DNA of 64,000 bases, from assembly GCF_005116675.2 (NCBI RefSeq), contig NZ_CP050699.1, forward strand, positions 5,155,001-5,219,000. Reading direction: 5' to 3'. The stretch is from Desulfosediminicola ganghwensis (GTDB lineage Bacteria; Desulfobacterota; Desulfobulbia; Desulfobulbales; Desulfocapsaceae). Positions 7,774-16,783 of the stretch are shown piece after piece; positions within the stretch are counted from its first letter, which is position 1, and every line of letters begins with the position of its first letter. The notes under the pieces are model-generated. The model was given only the letters and a program-made list of their open reading frames with translations. It had not been told where the DNA came from and searched no databases. A program made the translations under genes and the position numbers.

Positions 7774-9063
7774 ATGAGCGACCTGAAAAAAATGTACTCC
7801 ACCATACTTGGTGATCAGTTCCCGATGGAGATGACCATCAGCTTTGGTGACCAAAAGCTTGTCTACAAAAAACGGACCTGGAAAATCACAGGTGAAGACG
7901 GCACCATAGAAGAGCGCGGTATCCGCTACGGTGAAAACCCTGACCAGGAGGCCGCCCTCTATGAGCTGGTGAACGGTAACCTCGCCCTCGGCGACTGCAA
8001 ATACATTGAGGCCGGCAATGGCCTGGTCTCATCCATCGCTGTTGAGGATATGCTTCAGGTCGGCAAGCACCCTGGCAAAATCAACCTCACCGATATTGAT
8101 AACGGTTTAAATATTCTCAAATACCTGGTGGATAAACCTGCTGCGGTAATACTCAAGCATAATAATCCATGTGGAGCTGCCTATGGTGCAACAATGGCAG
8201 ATGCTTTCAACCGCGCAAACCGTGCAGACAGAATTGCCGCCTTCGGCGGAGCTGTGGTTATGAGCCGTGCTTGTGATCTTGCTACAGCCGAACTCCTTGC
8301 CGGTAACTACCTTGAAGTTGTCTGTGCCCCTGAGTTTGAAGAGGGAACTCTTGAAATTCTCTCACGCCGCAAGAATCTGCGAATTATCAAGATGGACCGA
8401 ATTGATCGTCTCAGCGATTTCGAGAAGCACCGTTTTGTAGACTTCAAGAGTCTCATTGATGGTGGCATCATCGCCCAGCAGTCAGCCGTTAATTCAATCC
8501 GCTCCTTAAGCGATCTACAGCCTGCCGTTTCCACCTGGAAAGGCCAGGAGTATAAATGTGAACGGCAACCTACCCCGCAGGAAATCGATGATATGATTTT
8601 CGGCTGGGCCATTGAGCACGGTGTTACCTCCAACTCTGTTCTTTATGTTAAAGATGGTTGCACCGTCGGCATCGGCACCGGTGAGCAAGATCGGGTTGGT
8701 GTGGCTGAAATTGCGGTTCATAAAGCATATATCAAGTATGCGGATATCATCTGTTTCGACACCCACAACATTTCCTATGCTGACCTTGTGCTGGCTATCA
8801 GTAAAGGTGAGAAGAAAATCGAAGAAAAAGAAGAGATCGACGCCAAAGTCCAGGCCGATCGAGCCGGTTTGCCTGGTTGCACAATGATCTCGGATGCATT
8901 TTTCCCATTCAGGGATGGTGCTGACGTGGGAATCAAGCAAGGCATTACCGCAATTCTCCAGGCAGGTGGTTCCATGCGTGATTTTGAAACCATTGAGGCC
9001 TGCAACGAAGCCGATCCCAAAGTGGCGATGATGTATACCGGCCAGCGCTCTTTTAAGCACTGA
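7774..9063 (+). CDS. purH: Stand-alone AICAR transformylase (PurH C-terminal domain)
   Basis: Catalyses formylation of AICAR to FAICAR with 10-formyl-tetrahydrofolate in purine synthesis. The 429-residue protein contains the transformylase domain only; the N-terminal IMP cyclohydrolase domain of bifunctional PurH (usually about 510-530 residues in total) is absent. Catalytic and binding motifs are visible: GIRYGENPDQEAALY (about 49-63), KHNNPCG (K128, H129) and the C-terminal SDAFFPFRDGAD region. IMP cyclohydrolase must be encoded elsewhere. A terminator follows 35 bases after the stop. Confidence 0.92.
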   Translation: MSDLKKMYSTILGDQFPMEMTISFGDQKLVYKKRTWKITGEDGTIEERGIRYGENPDQEAALYELVNGNLALGDCKYIEAGNGLVSSIAVEDMLQVGKHPGKINLTDIDNGLNILKYLVDKPAAVILKHNNPCGAAYGATMADAFNRANRADRIAAFGGAVVMSRACDLATAELLAGNYLEVVCAPEFEEGTLEILSRRKNLRIIKMDRIDRLSDFEKHRFVDFKSLIDGGIIAQQSAVNSIRSLSDLQPAVSTWKGQEYKCERQPTPQEIDDMIFGWAIEHGVTSNSVLYVKDGCTVGIGTGEQDRVGVAEIAVHKAYIKYADIICFDTHNISYADLVLAISKGEKKIEEKEEIDAKVQADRAGLPGCTMISDAFFPFRDGADVGIKQGITAILQAGGSMRDFETIEACNEADPKVAMMYTGQRSFKH

Positions 9064-9096
9064 TCCGCTCAAAATAATTTACCTGTATCGGCAACG

Positions 9097-9134
9097 AAAA
9101 AAGCAGCCCCTTTTAAAAGGAGCTGCTTTTTTGG
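9097..9134 (+). terminator. Rho-independent terminator after purH
   Basis: AAAAGCAGC at the left pairs with GCTGCTTTTTT at the right around a CCCTTTTAAAAGGA centre, ending in a T run. The A-rich left arm means it could also work for the minus-strand gene at 9169-9477. Confidence 0.88.
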
Positions 9135-9168
9135 TGTGCTTCAGACTGTTGCCACTGAGCTATCGTAT

Positions 9169-9477
9169 TTAATCGATACGAACGGTTACCAGTCCACGAT
9201 CGTGAAGGTCAGCCAGAAAGTCCAGAACATCTTGCCGGCACTCCTCCTGCTCCACCTCATACTCCGATAGAATTTTATCGATAATGTTTTTTACAAGCAC
9301 CGGTTGCTCCAGAACATTCCAGATAATCGTACCTATGGAATCGAGAGAGCTGTAGCCTCCTGTCTGAGTGTCCAATATAACGGTTTCACCATCAAGCTCT
9401 GTAGAAAGTTTTCCTTCCGAACGCTGAATGCGGACAACATGCAGATTTTCATTGTCACTTGAAAACACTTTAGTCAT
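9169..9477 (-). CDS. PqqD family protein
   Basis: A 102-residue protein from the ATG at 9477; an upstream in-frame TTG at 9498 would add seven residues, and neither has a convincing ribosome-binding site. It shows the winged-helix PqqD fold features: GETVILDTQTGGYSSLDSIG, IIWNVLEQPV, a middle helix with IIDKILSEY and the end segment DVLDFLADLHDRGLV. PqqD-like domains bind leader peptides and present them to modifying enzymes. No radical-SAM or precursor gene lies beside it, only purH and dgkA, so its partner is unknown. It is not closely similar to the second PqqD-like protein at 40327-40725. Confidence 0.8.
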   Translation of the reverse strand: MTKVFSSDNENLHVVRIQRSEGKLSTELDGETVILDTQTGGYSSLDSIGTIIWNVLEQPVLVKNIIDKILSEYEVEQEECRQDVLDFLADLHDRGLVTVRID

Positions 9478-9588
9478 AATAACGTACCAGTTTTTCAAAT
9501 ATTTCTTAAAAAATCTTAGCTATTAATGCTGCAGGTAATCAGACCACAGCAACAACCTGGTCGCCTATCCAGCAAATTACAGTCTACT

Positions 9589-9957
9589 ATGAAATCCAAC
9601 AAACGAGGTTTATCTCGCGTCTTTGCAGCATTTTTTTACTCCATGGCAGGAATTCGCTCCGGCCTGAATCATGAAGAGGCTTTCCGTCAGGAAGTTCTTC
9701 TGTTTCTGCTGCTGCTGCCTGCTCTTTATCTGATTCCGGTATCAATCGAATTCAAGGCACTTCTCTTCTCAGCAAATTGTCTGGTATTAGTAGTCGAGCT
9801 TCTGAATTCCGCCATTGAATCCGTCGTAGATCTGGTCTCCCCGGATTACAACATCTATGCCAAGAGGGCCAAGGATATGGGAAGCGCCGCAGTACTTCTC
9901 TCCATCGCCCTTTCGGGAATTCTCTGGTTGGTTGCACTCTATACTGTCTATTTCTAA
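9589..9957 (+). CDS. dgkA: Diacylglycerol kinase DgkA
   Basis: A 122-residue inner-membrane enzyme that phosphorylates diacylglycerol with ATP. The signature VVELLNSAIESVVDLVSP followed by YAKRAKDMGSAAVLLS matches the DgkA active region (E and N residues on helix 2, RAKDMGSAAV on the loop and helix 3). Three transmembrane helices are predicted. An upstream TTG (9526) would add 21 residues of no membrane or conserved character, so I use the ATG at 9589, the usual DgkA length. Confidence 0.92.
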   Translation: MKSNKRGLSRVFAAFFYSMAGIRSGLNHEEAFRQEVLLFLLLLPALYLIPVSIEFKALLFSANCLVLVVELLNSAIESVVDLVSPDYNIYAKRAKDMGSAAVLLSIALSGILWLVALYTVYF

Positions 9958-9983
9958 ACCGGCAAATCCCTGACCACAGGCTG

Positions 9984-10952
9984 CTACAGTGAAACCCACC
10001 CTCCTGTTCTGGCTGAACGCAAACAGGCATCACAAACTTTTACTGTATAGAGACCATCCTCACCAGAGACTGGATTCGGGATTTTGCCCAATAAAAAATC
10101 CCTCCAGTCTGTGAGCAGATGTAAAATAGTGGGCGAAGGTTTGAACTGTTCCTCCTCTGTCTTTTGGGCTCCAACGATCCTGCTGATTCGGTGAAAAATC
10201 TGTTCACCATGGAGCTGGCCTTCCTGACAGATAAATTCCCAACGTCCGCTCCTGGCATTTCCAACTTTCGAGACATCCACGGTACCGATCGTTCCATCTT
10301 CGAATTCAGCCAGCATCGTTACCAGGTCTTCCAACCGTTTGCCGTGGAAAGACCTTGCTGCTGCAATCACCCGTGTAATCTTCTGACCGGTAATAACTCT
10401 CAGGGAATCAAAAATATGGACTGCGGTGTGTATAACTACGCCCGCACCAGCCTCATCCGGATCATCATGCCAGGCGAGGGAAGATGGTTCTATGCGTTGG
10501 TTTACCGCAAAAGAATGCAGTTTACCCATAGTTGGTAACTGGTACTGAAGCGCTTGTATGACAGGGTTATAGCGAAGTGTCTGACCAACTGTAAGCTGGG
10601 ATTTTTGTGCCTCCAGCACCGCCACAATCTCCCCGGCCTCGCCACCGTTTCTCCCCAGCGGTTTCTCCATCAGCAGCGGTTTACCAAGCTCAGCACAATA
10701 TCTGGCAATATCCAGGTTAATTTTGGGAGGAACTACAGCAATAATAGCCTGAACTTCCTCGTTGGACACAAGTTCACGCCAGTCGTCATGGAACGTTGCG
10801 CCCCACTCTTTCGCCTGTTCTTTTCCGTTTATGGAACGGCGGCTGGTTGCCGCAAGAACGAGCCCCTCCACATCGTTCACCACGTGGTTCGCATAACGAG
10901 AACCGTGCGTACCTGTGCCGATAATGCCTACTCGAATCGTGTTGTCTGCCAT
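9984..10952 (-). CDS. Gfo/Idh/MocA family oxidoreductase
   Basis: A 322-residue NAD(P)-dependent sugar or inositol dehydrogenase-like protein. The Rossmann motif GIIGTGTHG is at 9-17, the family EKP motif is E96-K97-P98 (LLMEKPLG), and the C-terminal dimerisation region has the GAGVVIHTAVHIFD segment in place of the usual GGGxxxDxGxHxxD, with the active-site His retained. Substrate cannot be predicted. The gene stands alone, convergent with dgkA. An ATG with AGGAGTG just upstream is a plausible start. Confidence 0.85.
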   Translation of the reverse strand: MADNTIRVGIIGTGTHGSRYANHVVNDVEGLVLAATSRRSINGKEQAKEWGATFHDDWRELVSNEEVQAIIAVVPPKINLDIARYCAELGKPLLMEKPLGRNGGEAGEIVAVLEAQKSQLTVGQTLRYNPVIQALQYQLPTMGKLHSFAVNQRIEPSSLAWHDDPDEAGAGVVIHTAVHIFDSLRVITGQKITRVIAAARSFHGKRLEDLVTMLAEFEDGTIGTVDVSKVGNARSGRWEFICQEGQLHGEQIFHRISRIVGAQKTEEEQFKPSPTILHLLTDWRDFLLGKIPNPVSGEDGLYTVKVCDACLRSARTGGWVSL

Positions 10953-11344
10953 GAATCACTCCTTTTTTGCGCTATGAAGAAGCATTGTTTTTGTGATCCA
11001 GCAAGAAAACAAACTGACCGTAATTCCGTATCCCACACTCTTTACCAGAGTTTTAATTCTATGAGATAGAGCTAGCGTATGAGGTATCGGACCACCCTGG
11101 TATATCAAGCTGTTCGCTGATCGTTACCGGTTAGCCCGAATTTTTCATGTTCTTTTGATTGCGCTAAAGAATAGGCAATTGTTTTAGGACAGTGCCATAA
11201 TTCAATTGCTCTCGTTATTCAACAAGATGTTATCGCAGGTTCGTCTATGTGACGACAGTTTCTAGACAACTCAGTTAGTTAGCCAACAACCATGTTTTAC
11301 TGCCAAACACCCCACAATCTGACGCAGTCTGTTCTAATGATTAA
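10953..11344. other. Intergenic region, no gene recognised
   Basis: A 392-base gap between two minus-strand genes. It should contain the promoter of the oxidoreductase. I saw no open frame with coding character, no tRNA and no strong hairpin. Confidence 0.5.
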
Positions 11345-11566
11345 TCAGGCTAACACCGTTCGAAAGAAAATAACATAACCAACAGCACCCACTGTAATCA
11401 GCAGCAAGGTAAGCAGCGAGATAACTATGAGGAGCGACTTGATCGGAAAAGATCGGCTCTTCTTTTTTTGAGATACTCTTTTTCTGCCGGCAGTAGATTG
11501 AGACCGGGCAGCTCTGGTTTTGCTTTTTGTCGCTTTCCTGACTGTTGTCTTTTGATTAGTTGCCAT
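11345..11566 (-). CDS. Small Lys/Arg-rich single-pass membrane protein
   Basis: A 73-residue hypothetical protein. Residues 1-43 are strongly basic and rich in Lys, Thr, Arg and Ser (KTTVRKATKSKTRAA), and residues about 44-68 form one hydrophobic helix. The tail resembles alanine/lysine-rich histone-like or anchor tails, but no family is recognised. It lies 76 bases from the polyprenyl synthase gene on the same strand. No strong ribosome-binding site is seen. It is plausible as a real gene because of its clear membrane segment, but unproven. Confidence 0.55.
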   Translation of the reverse strand: MATNQKTTVRKATKSKTRAARSQSTAGRKRVSQKKKSRSFPIKSLLIVISLLTLLLITVGAVGYVIFFRTVLA

Positions 11567-11642
11567 TACAGGATACTATCGAAGTCTATCGGAAGAATAG
11601 GAAAATATTTTCTTATTAGGTATCAATCGTCTGATTAGAAGT

Positions 11643-12638
11643 CTACTTGTTACGACTCAAAACATAGTAGGCAAGACCGATGAGAACATCTTTTTCGGCT
11701 GAAGCTGTTTCGTCCCCAAAGATTTCCAACGCCTTTACCGCCTTGGCCACAGCCTCTTCGGCCCGGTGCCTGGTTTCAGTAAAACCATCATACTTCACAA
11801 TCAGCCTGTGAACCTTGTCGAACCCGGCTTCGCGATGTTCTGGAGAGGCAATAATTTTCTCCAACTCCTCCTTATCTGCCTGGTCGGCTCTTGATAAGGC
11901 AATGATAAGCGGCAAGGTCATTTTTCCTTCTGCCAGGTCGTTGCCCACTGCTTTACCTGTGTTGACCTGATCGCCATTATAATCGAGCAAATCGTCAACC
12001 ATCTGAAAAGCGCAACCAAGGCCGACTCCATAATCACGCAAAGCCATACGCTGCTCCGGACTTGCTCCGCCATAGATTGCTCCAACCTCACAGGACGCAG
12101 CAATCAGCACACCAGTTTTGCCCATGATTGCATCATAATAGTCAAGCTCACTGAGGTTCAGTTGGGAGGCATTACGCAGCTGCATGAATTCGCCATCAAC
12201 CATTCCGGCAGTGGCTCCGCAAAATACACGAAGCCCTTCGTCACCGACCAGTTTACCTACGATTTCCATGGAACGGGCATGGAGAAAATCACCAGCCAGG
12301 ATGGCAGAAATAATACCGAATTTTTTATAAACAGAGGGATGCCCCCTTCTGGTATCGGCGTTATCAATGACATCATCGTGAAAAAGGGTTGCTGCGTGCA
12401 GATACTCGAAAGCGGTAGCTAACGAGTAGACGTCACGGCTGTTGCAACCACAAATCCTTGCAGCAAGAACAACAAGCAGTGGTCGCACTCGTTTGCCGCC
12501 CTGGAGCAGGCCATAGCGGAGTACCTCTGTAAGTAACGGATCCACGGTGCCCTGCAGTCGATCTATGTCATCCCCAATGACCGTATCTATGGTCTGTGAT
12601 TCAGCCACAATAGCAGCCATCAGTTGTTGTTTTTCCAT
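11643..12638 (-). CDS. ispB: Polyprenyl diphosphate synthase (octaprenyl-type)
   Basis: A 331-residue trans-isoprenyl diphosphate synthase that lengthens allylic diphosphates with isopentenyl diphosphate, providing the side chain of respiratory quinones. It has GGKRVRP (about 47-53), the first Asp-rich motif DDVID (88-92) followed by TRRGHPSV, and the second Asp-rich motif DDLLD (215-219). The small residues upstream of the first motif suggest a long-chain product; the exact length is inferred. It is 31 bases downstream of the DinG-like helicase gene and probably shares its transcript. Confidence 0.9.
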   Translation of the reverse strand: MEKQQLMAAIVAESQTIDTVIGDDIDRLQGTVDPLLTEVLRYGLLQGGKRVRPLLVVLAARICGCNSRDVYSLATAFEYLHAATLFHDDVIDNADTRRGHPSVYKKFGIISAILAGDFLHARSMEIVGKLVGDEGLRVFCGATAGMVDGEFMQLRNASQLNLSELDYYDAIMGKTGVLIAASCEVGAIYGGASPEQRMALRDYGVGLGCAFQMVDDLLDYNGDQVNTGKAVGNDLAEGKMTLPLIIALSRADQADKEELEKIIASPEHREAGFDKVHRLIVKYDGFTETRHRAEEAVAKAVKALEIFGDETASAEKDVLIGLAYYVLSRNK

Positions 12639-12669
12639 CTGTATTTCTACCCGTTTCTACAAAATCTGT

Positions 12670-14658
12670 TTATTTATCTTCAGAGGATGACGATGCAAAA
12701 AAGTCGGCAATTGGCGAGAGCTTCCGAACAATGGGTGATGACGGCAAACTCTGTCTGAATCGTCGACCGTAGCCCTTGGTAAAGAGCCGCACATCCATAA
12801 TCGCGATGACTCCCCTATCTGTTGCAGCCCTCATCAATCTGCCCACTCCCTGTCGCAGGGTCAAGACAGCACGTGGCACCTGAAAATCAAAAAATGCGTT
12901 ACCGCCCTGCTCATTGATAGATTCAATTCGTGCCTGAATCACCGGATCTGACGGCACTTCGAAAGGAAGTTTATCTATGATAACGCAGCTTAAAGAATCG
13001 CCCTGGACGTCTACACCTTCCCAGAAACTTGCTACAGCTACCAGTACAGAGTTATTCGTTTCCCTGAAACTTTTCAAGAGCGCATTTCTCGCCCCTCTCC
13101 CCTGCACCAGTACAGGATATTCCAATTCCTGCTCCAGATGTGCTGCCAGGTGCTCCATGCCACGAAAACTTGTACAGAGCACCAGCCCCCTGCCTTTACT
13201 CAGTTTCAGGATTTCAGTCACCTGTTCCGCAACACGCTGTTGAAAGTTCTGATCGGAAGGTTCTGGGAAACTTAACGGCGGGATGTAGAGCTTTGTCCTG
13301 TTCTGGTAATCGAAAGGAGACGGAAATCTGAGAAACTCCACAGAATCATCAAGCCCAAGCCGCTTCCGCATATAACTGAAATTGCCGCCGGAAGAAAGTG
13401 TTGCGGAAGTCAATACACACCATTCCACCGTACGATACAGGGTGCGCTGCAAGAGGTTATCCACATTGATTGGTGTGGCTGAGATTGCCACTGACCGCTC
13501 ACGACGCTCATACCAGTAAACGAAACTACTTCCTTCCATACCTGTTTGTTGTTCAGAAAGTGAATCCGGCAACGCTATCGACAACAGATTCGAACGCAAC
13601 TCAAGAGCTCTGTTCTCAAGCGTAGCCCAACCATCTCCTGCACTTTGCATCAAGCCCGCTTCTTCAGCCATACGCTGGATACCCCTGGCGAGCAACTCAA
13701 CTTCAGTACGCCAGGCAGATTGGGAAAACTGGCTGAGGAATTCCTTGAGATGAAATTTTCCTACTGATGCCGGGAACAGTGATGCAAACTCATCAGTCCG
13801 GGTTTTGAGCCCTCGTGCCATGGCGAGTATACGCTCTGTACCCTGTGGATCAAGATCTTGCTCAGCCTGCCTTTCCATATCGGCCAACAGATCAATGAGT
13901 TGATACTGGCTGAATGATTTACCGAAAAAGGAAGTTGCCACATTCTCAATGTGATGGGCTTCATCAAAAATGACTCCCTCATATCTTGGCAGTACTTCAC
14001 CGTAGCCTGCCTGCCGTATGGCCAGATCAGAAAAGAACAGATGATGGTTAACAATCAGTACCGAGGCTGAGCCAGCCTGTTTTCTGAGCTGATTGACGAA
14101 ACAGAGTGCTCCTTCAGGGCAGTCACCTCCGAGGCACTGATTGGAATGGGCGGAGATTTTGGGCCACAAAGGGGATCGCTCGGAGAGCCACTCCAACTCT
14201 GCACGGTCACCTGTTTCAGTTGTGATGAGCCAATCATCAATGCTATCGATTTCTTTTTCTTCAAACAGTGATTGCTGGCCAGTTGAGCGATGCTGGTACC
14301 AACGATACAAACATAAATAGTTTTGCCTGCCTTTGATACAGAGAGCGGGTACTTTTTTGCCGAGAACCTTTTCAATTAAAGGGATCTCTTTGTTCATGAT
14401 CTGATCCTGCAGGTTCAGCGTTGCAGTCGAGATCACGACCCTTTGCCCACTCTCAATGGCAGGTACCAGATATGCAAGGGTTTTCCCTATACCGGTCTCA
14501 GCCTCGACTACCAGAATCCGACCGTGCTCCTGCTCGTACTCGTTCGAATCGTGGATAAGCGCAGCAACGGCTTCGGACATTGCCCGTTGCCCATCCCTGG
14601 GTTCAAAATCATCAAGGTATTGAGCCAGAAGCCCTGTTGGGGAGAAGAAATCAGACAT
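12670..14658 (-). CDS. dinG: DinG/XPD-family Fe-S DNA helicase
   Basis: A 662-residue superfamily 2 helicase. Walker A is ETGIGKT (54-60), the DEAH box DEAHH is at 232-236, and the Fe-S cluster cysteines typical of XPD/DinG lie between them (C116, C175, C180, C186). C-terminal motifs SFWEGVDVQGDSL and RQGVGRLMRA match motifs V-VI. Family members unwind forked DNA, R-loops or G-quadruplexes 5' to 3' during repair. The sequence does not separate DinG from YoaA; the symbol is by overall length. First gene of a two-gene unit with ispB. Confidence 0.9.
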   Translation of the reverse strand: MSDFFSPTGLLAQYLDDFEPRDGQRAMSEAVAALIHDSNEYEQEHGRILVVEAETGIGKTLAYLVPAIESGQRVVISTATLNLQDQIMNKEIPLIEKVLGKKVPALCIKGRQNYLCLYRWYQHRSTGQQSLFEEKEIDSIDDWLITTETGDRAELEWLSERSPLWPKISAHSNQCLGGDCPEGALCFVNQLRKQAGSASVLIVNHHLFFSDLAIRQAGYGEVLPRYEGVIFDEAHHIENVATSFFGKSFSQYQLIDLLADMERQAEQDLDPQGTERILAMARGLKTRTDEFASLFPASVGKFHLKEFLSQFSQSAWRTEVELLARGIQRMAEEAGLMQSAGDGWATLENRALELRSNLLSIALPDSLSEQQTGMEGSSFVYWYERRERSVAISATPINVDNLLQRTLYRTVEWCVLTSATLSSGGNFSYMRKRLGLDDSVEFLRFPSPFDYQNRTKLYIPPLSFPEPSDQNFQQRVAEQVTEILKLSKGRGLVLCTSFRGMEHLAAHLEQELEYPVLVQGRGARNALLKSFRETNNSVLVAVASFWEGVDVQGDSLSCVIIDKLPFEVPSDPVIQARIESINEQGGNAFFDFQVPRAVLTLRQGVGRLMRAATDRGVIAIMDVRLFTKGYGRRFRQSLPSSPIVRKLSPIADFFASSSSEDK

Positions 14659-14920
14659 ACCTGGGCTGCCTATTGTAGCTGTTTAGCCTGTTGGCCATTT
14701 TTCAATATGGAGGAAGTGATCAATACATTTCAAAAAACAATCGGTCGAGTATACAATAGAAAAACAAACAGGAGTAGGCGAAATTCTCATTTCCCCAAAG
14801 CTGTGAAGAGAGATGCGGCTTCATCTCTGACGAAAATTCGCCTCGCGATCGTATTGAGTGTTCTTCAACAAACCGTGCAGCAGAGACCTTGATAGCAGAC
14901 GGATAAGGGTAGCCTCCACC

Positions 14921-16783
14921 ATGGTCAAACTCCTCAGCAGACAAGTTTCAGAGCTCAACCACTCAGCAATGGACCTGCTGGACGAGGATGAATTTGTCGT
15001 CATTGTCGAAGATTCCCCTGAGATCGTCGTTCTGCTGAGTCGCTACATGAATACCCTCGGATTAAGGGTTCTCACTGCAGGTAATGCCACGGAACTCTAC
15101 ACCCTCCTTGAAACCAGCAAAGTCGCGCTCATCCTGCTCGATATCGGCCTCCCGGACAAGGATGGCATAGAGATACTTAAAGATCTGGTACCACGATACC
15201 CTGATCTCGGCATCATCATGGTCACAGGATCAACCGATCTTGCCACTGCGCTCGATTGCCTCCGCGACGGTGCTGATGACTACCTCACTAAACCCGTGCG
15301 CCTTGATCTTTTTAACCATGTTGTAACGTCCACTCTGCAAAAAAGACGACTGGCCATTGAAAACAGAACCTTTCAGCGTAAACTTGAAGCCACCAATTAT
15401 CGCACCCAGTTTCTTCACCGCCTGAACCTGAAAATGAACACGGTCTATCTCAACAATGTTGAATTAACCGGTATACTCCAAGCCATATTGGTTGGCATCA
15501 CTTCTGAAGAAGGTCTGCGGTTCAACCGCGCCTTTCTGGCACTATTGGATGAAGATGACAAGCGCCTTATAGGCCGTCTGGCTCTCGGACCAGCCTGCCG
15601 TGAGGAAGCGGTCAGGGTCTGGGATGCTATCAGGGAAAACGATTTAAACCTTCAGGATATTATCAACCGTATACAATCAACAGACACCGAGGGCGATGAG
15701 GCTGTCAGCAAAATAGCCCGACAATTGCAGATTCCCATAACAGAAGAAAACAATGTACTCATTGCATCATGCCTGCAGAAAAAAACCATAGTTGTCAACA
15801 ATGGCAGGGCGGAGCACTACGATGTTCCGGAGGAAATGCTGAAAATCCTCAATCACGATACCTTTGCGGTGGTTCCGCTATTGTCCCCATCCCGTTCTTT
15901 AGGGGTTATCCTGGTTGACAACTTCGTCACCAGAAAGCCCATCACCAGTGAAGATCTACACTCCCTTGAGGTTTTCGCAAGCCAGGCCAGTCTTGCAATT
16001 GAACACAGTCATCTGTACGAAGATATGATGAGCAAAATAGACGAACTGGAAGAGGTGACCCAGGAACTTGAACTGAATAAGGATTTGCTCGTTGCCTCAG
16101 AGAGATATTCGGCTGTCGGTCATATGTCGGCACAACTTGTTCATATCATAAGAAATCCAGTAACTTCCATCGGGGGTACGGCACGAATGCTGGCCAGAAA
16201 GATAGACGACGGCTATATCCTCAACTTTCTGAACCTGATACGAAAAGAAGCAGCGAAAATAGAAGCAACGCTGGAAGAACTCTTTAGTTTCGTCGAAGAG
16301 ACAGAACTCAATATTGCCCCCCACTCACTGTATCCCCTGCTACGCCGTTCGGTGATGATTTTCTATACCACCATGAAAAAGAGCAGCATCCGTTATAACC
16401 TCGATCTACCCGGCCAAAGTCCCTTGGTTATGGTGGATGGTGGTCGGCTTCGACAGGTCTTTCTCCAATTAGTTAAAAACGGTATAGAAGCGATGCCGGA
16501 CGGTGGTGAACTAACAGTCGAATGCAGAGCAACAGAGGCAGAGATAGTGGTACGGATAATAGATACCGGAAGAGGTACAGGTGGAGCAACATTAAGTCAA
16601 CTTACAGATCCTTTTTTTACCACCAAAACCTATGGGACAGGAATGGGCCTTACCCTGGTACAAAAGATTATCGACCTGCATCATGGGAAGTTTTCTCTGG
16701 AACACAAGGAAGGAAACGGAGTAATCGCCACGGTCACCCTACCCAAAGAAGTCAAATCAGATACGTCAACTTCTGAGCAGTGA
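14921..16783 (+). CDS. Hybrid response regulator / histidine kinase with GAF domain
   Basis: A soluble signalling protein, 620 residues from the ATG at 14921 (a GTG at 14858 could add 21 residues). Order: receiver domain with acidic pocket VEDSP and phospho-acceptor D74 (LLDIGLPDKDG); a GAF-like domain (about 190-370); a coiled coil; a histidine kinase core with H408 in LVHIIRNPVTSIGG; and an ATPase with N-box QLVKNGIEAMP and G-box DTGRGTGG, FFTTK, GTGMGLTL. The receiver sits at the N-terminus, so phosphorylation likely gates the kinase. No membrane segment and no partner regulator nearby. Its 3' end overlaps the convergent MFS gene by 18 bases. Confidence 0.87.
   Translation: MVKLLSRQVSELNHSAMDLLDEDEFVVIVEDSPEIVVLLSRYMNTLGLRVLTAGNATELYTLLETSKVALILLDIGLPDKDGIEILKDLVPRYPDLGIIMVTGSTDLATALDCLRDGADDYLTKPVRLDLFNHVVTSTLQKRRLAIENRTFQRKLEATNYRTQFLHRLNLKMNTVYLNNVELTGILQAILVGITSEEGLRFNRAFLALLDEDDKRLIGRLALGPACREEAVRVWDAIRENDLNLQDIINRIQSTDTEGDEAVSKIARQLQIPITEENNVLIASCLQKKTIVVNNGRAEHYDVPEEMLKILNHDTFAVVPLLSPSRSLGVILVDNFVTRKPITSEDLHSLEVFASQASLAIEHSHLYEDMMSKIDELEEVTQELELNKDLLVASERYSAVGHMSAQLVHIIRNPVTSIGGTARMLARKIDDGYILNFLNLIRKEAAKIEATLEELFSFVEETELNIAPHSLYPLLRRSVMIFYTTMKKSSIRYNLDLPGQSPLVMVDGGRLRQVFLQLVKNGIEAMPDGGELTVECRATEAEIVVRIIDTGRGTGGATLSQLTDPFFTTKTYGTGMGLTLVQKIIDLHHGKFSLEHKEGNGVIATVTLPKEVKSDTSTSEQ

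Noticed and set aside
8515-9072. Long minus-strand frame opposite purH
   Set aside because: It is antisense to a well-conserved gene and shows no recognisable domain, as do similar frames opposite fdhA and the FtsX fusion.
16522-16776. Plus-strand frame inside the hybrid kinase 3' end
   Set aside because: It overlaps the ATPase domain in another frame, with composition of a shadow frame.
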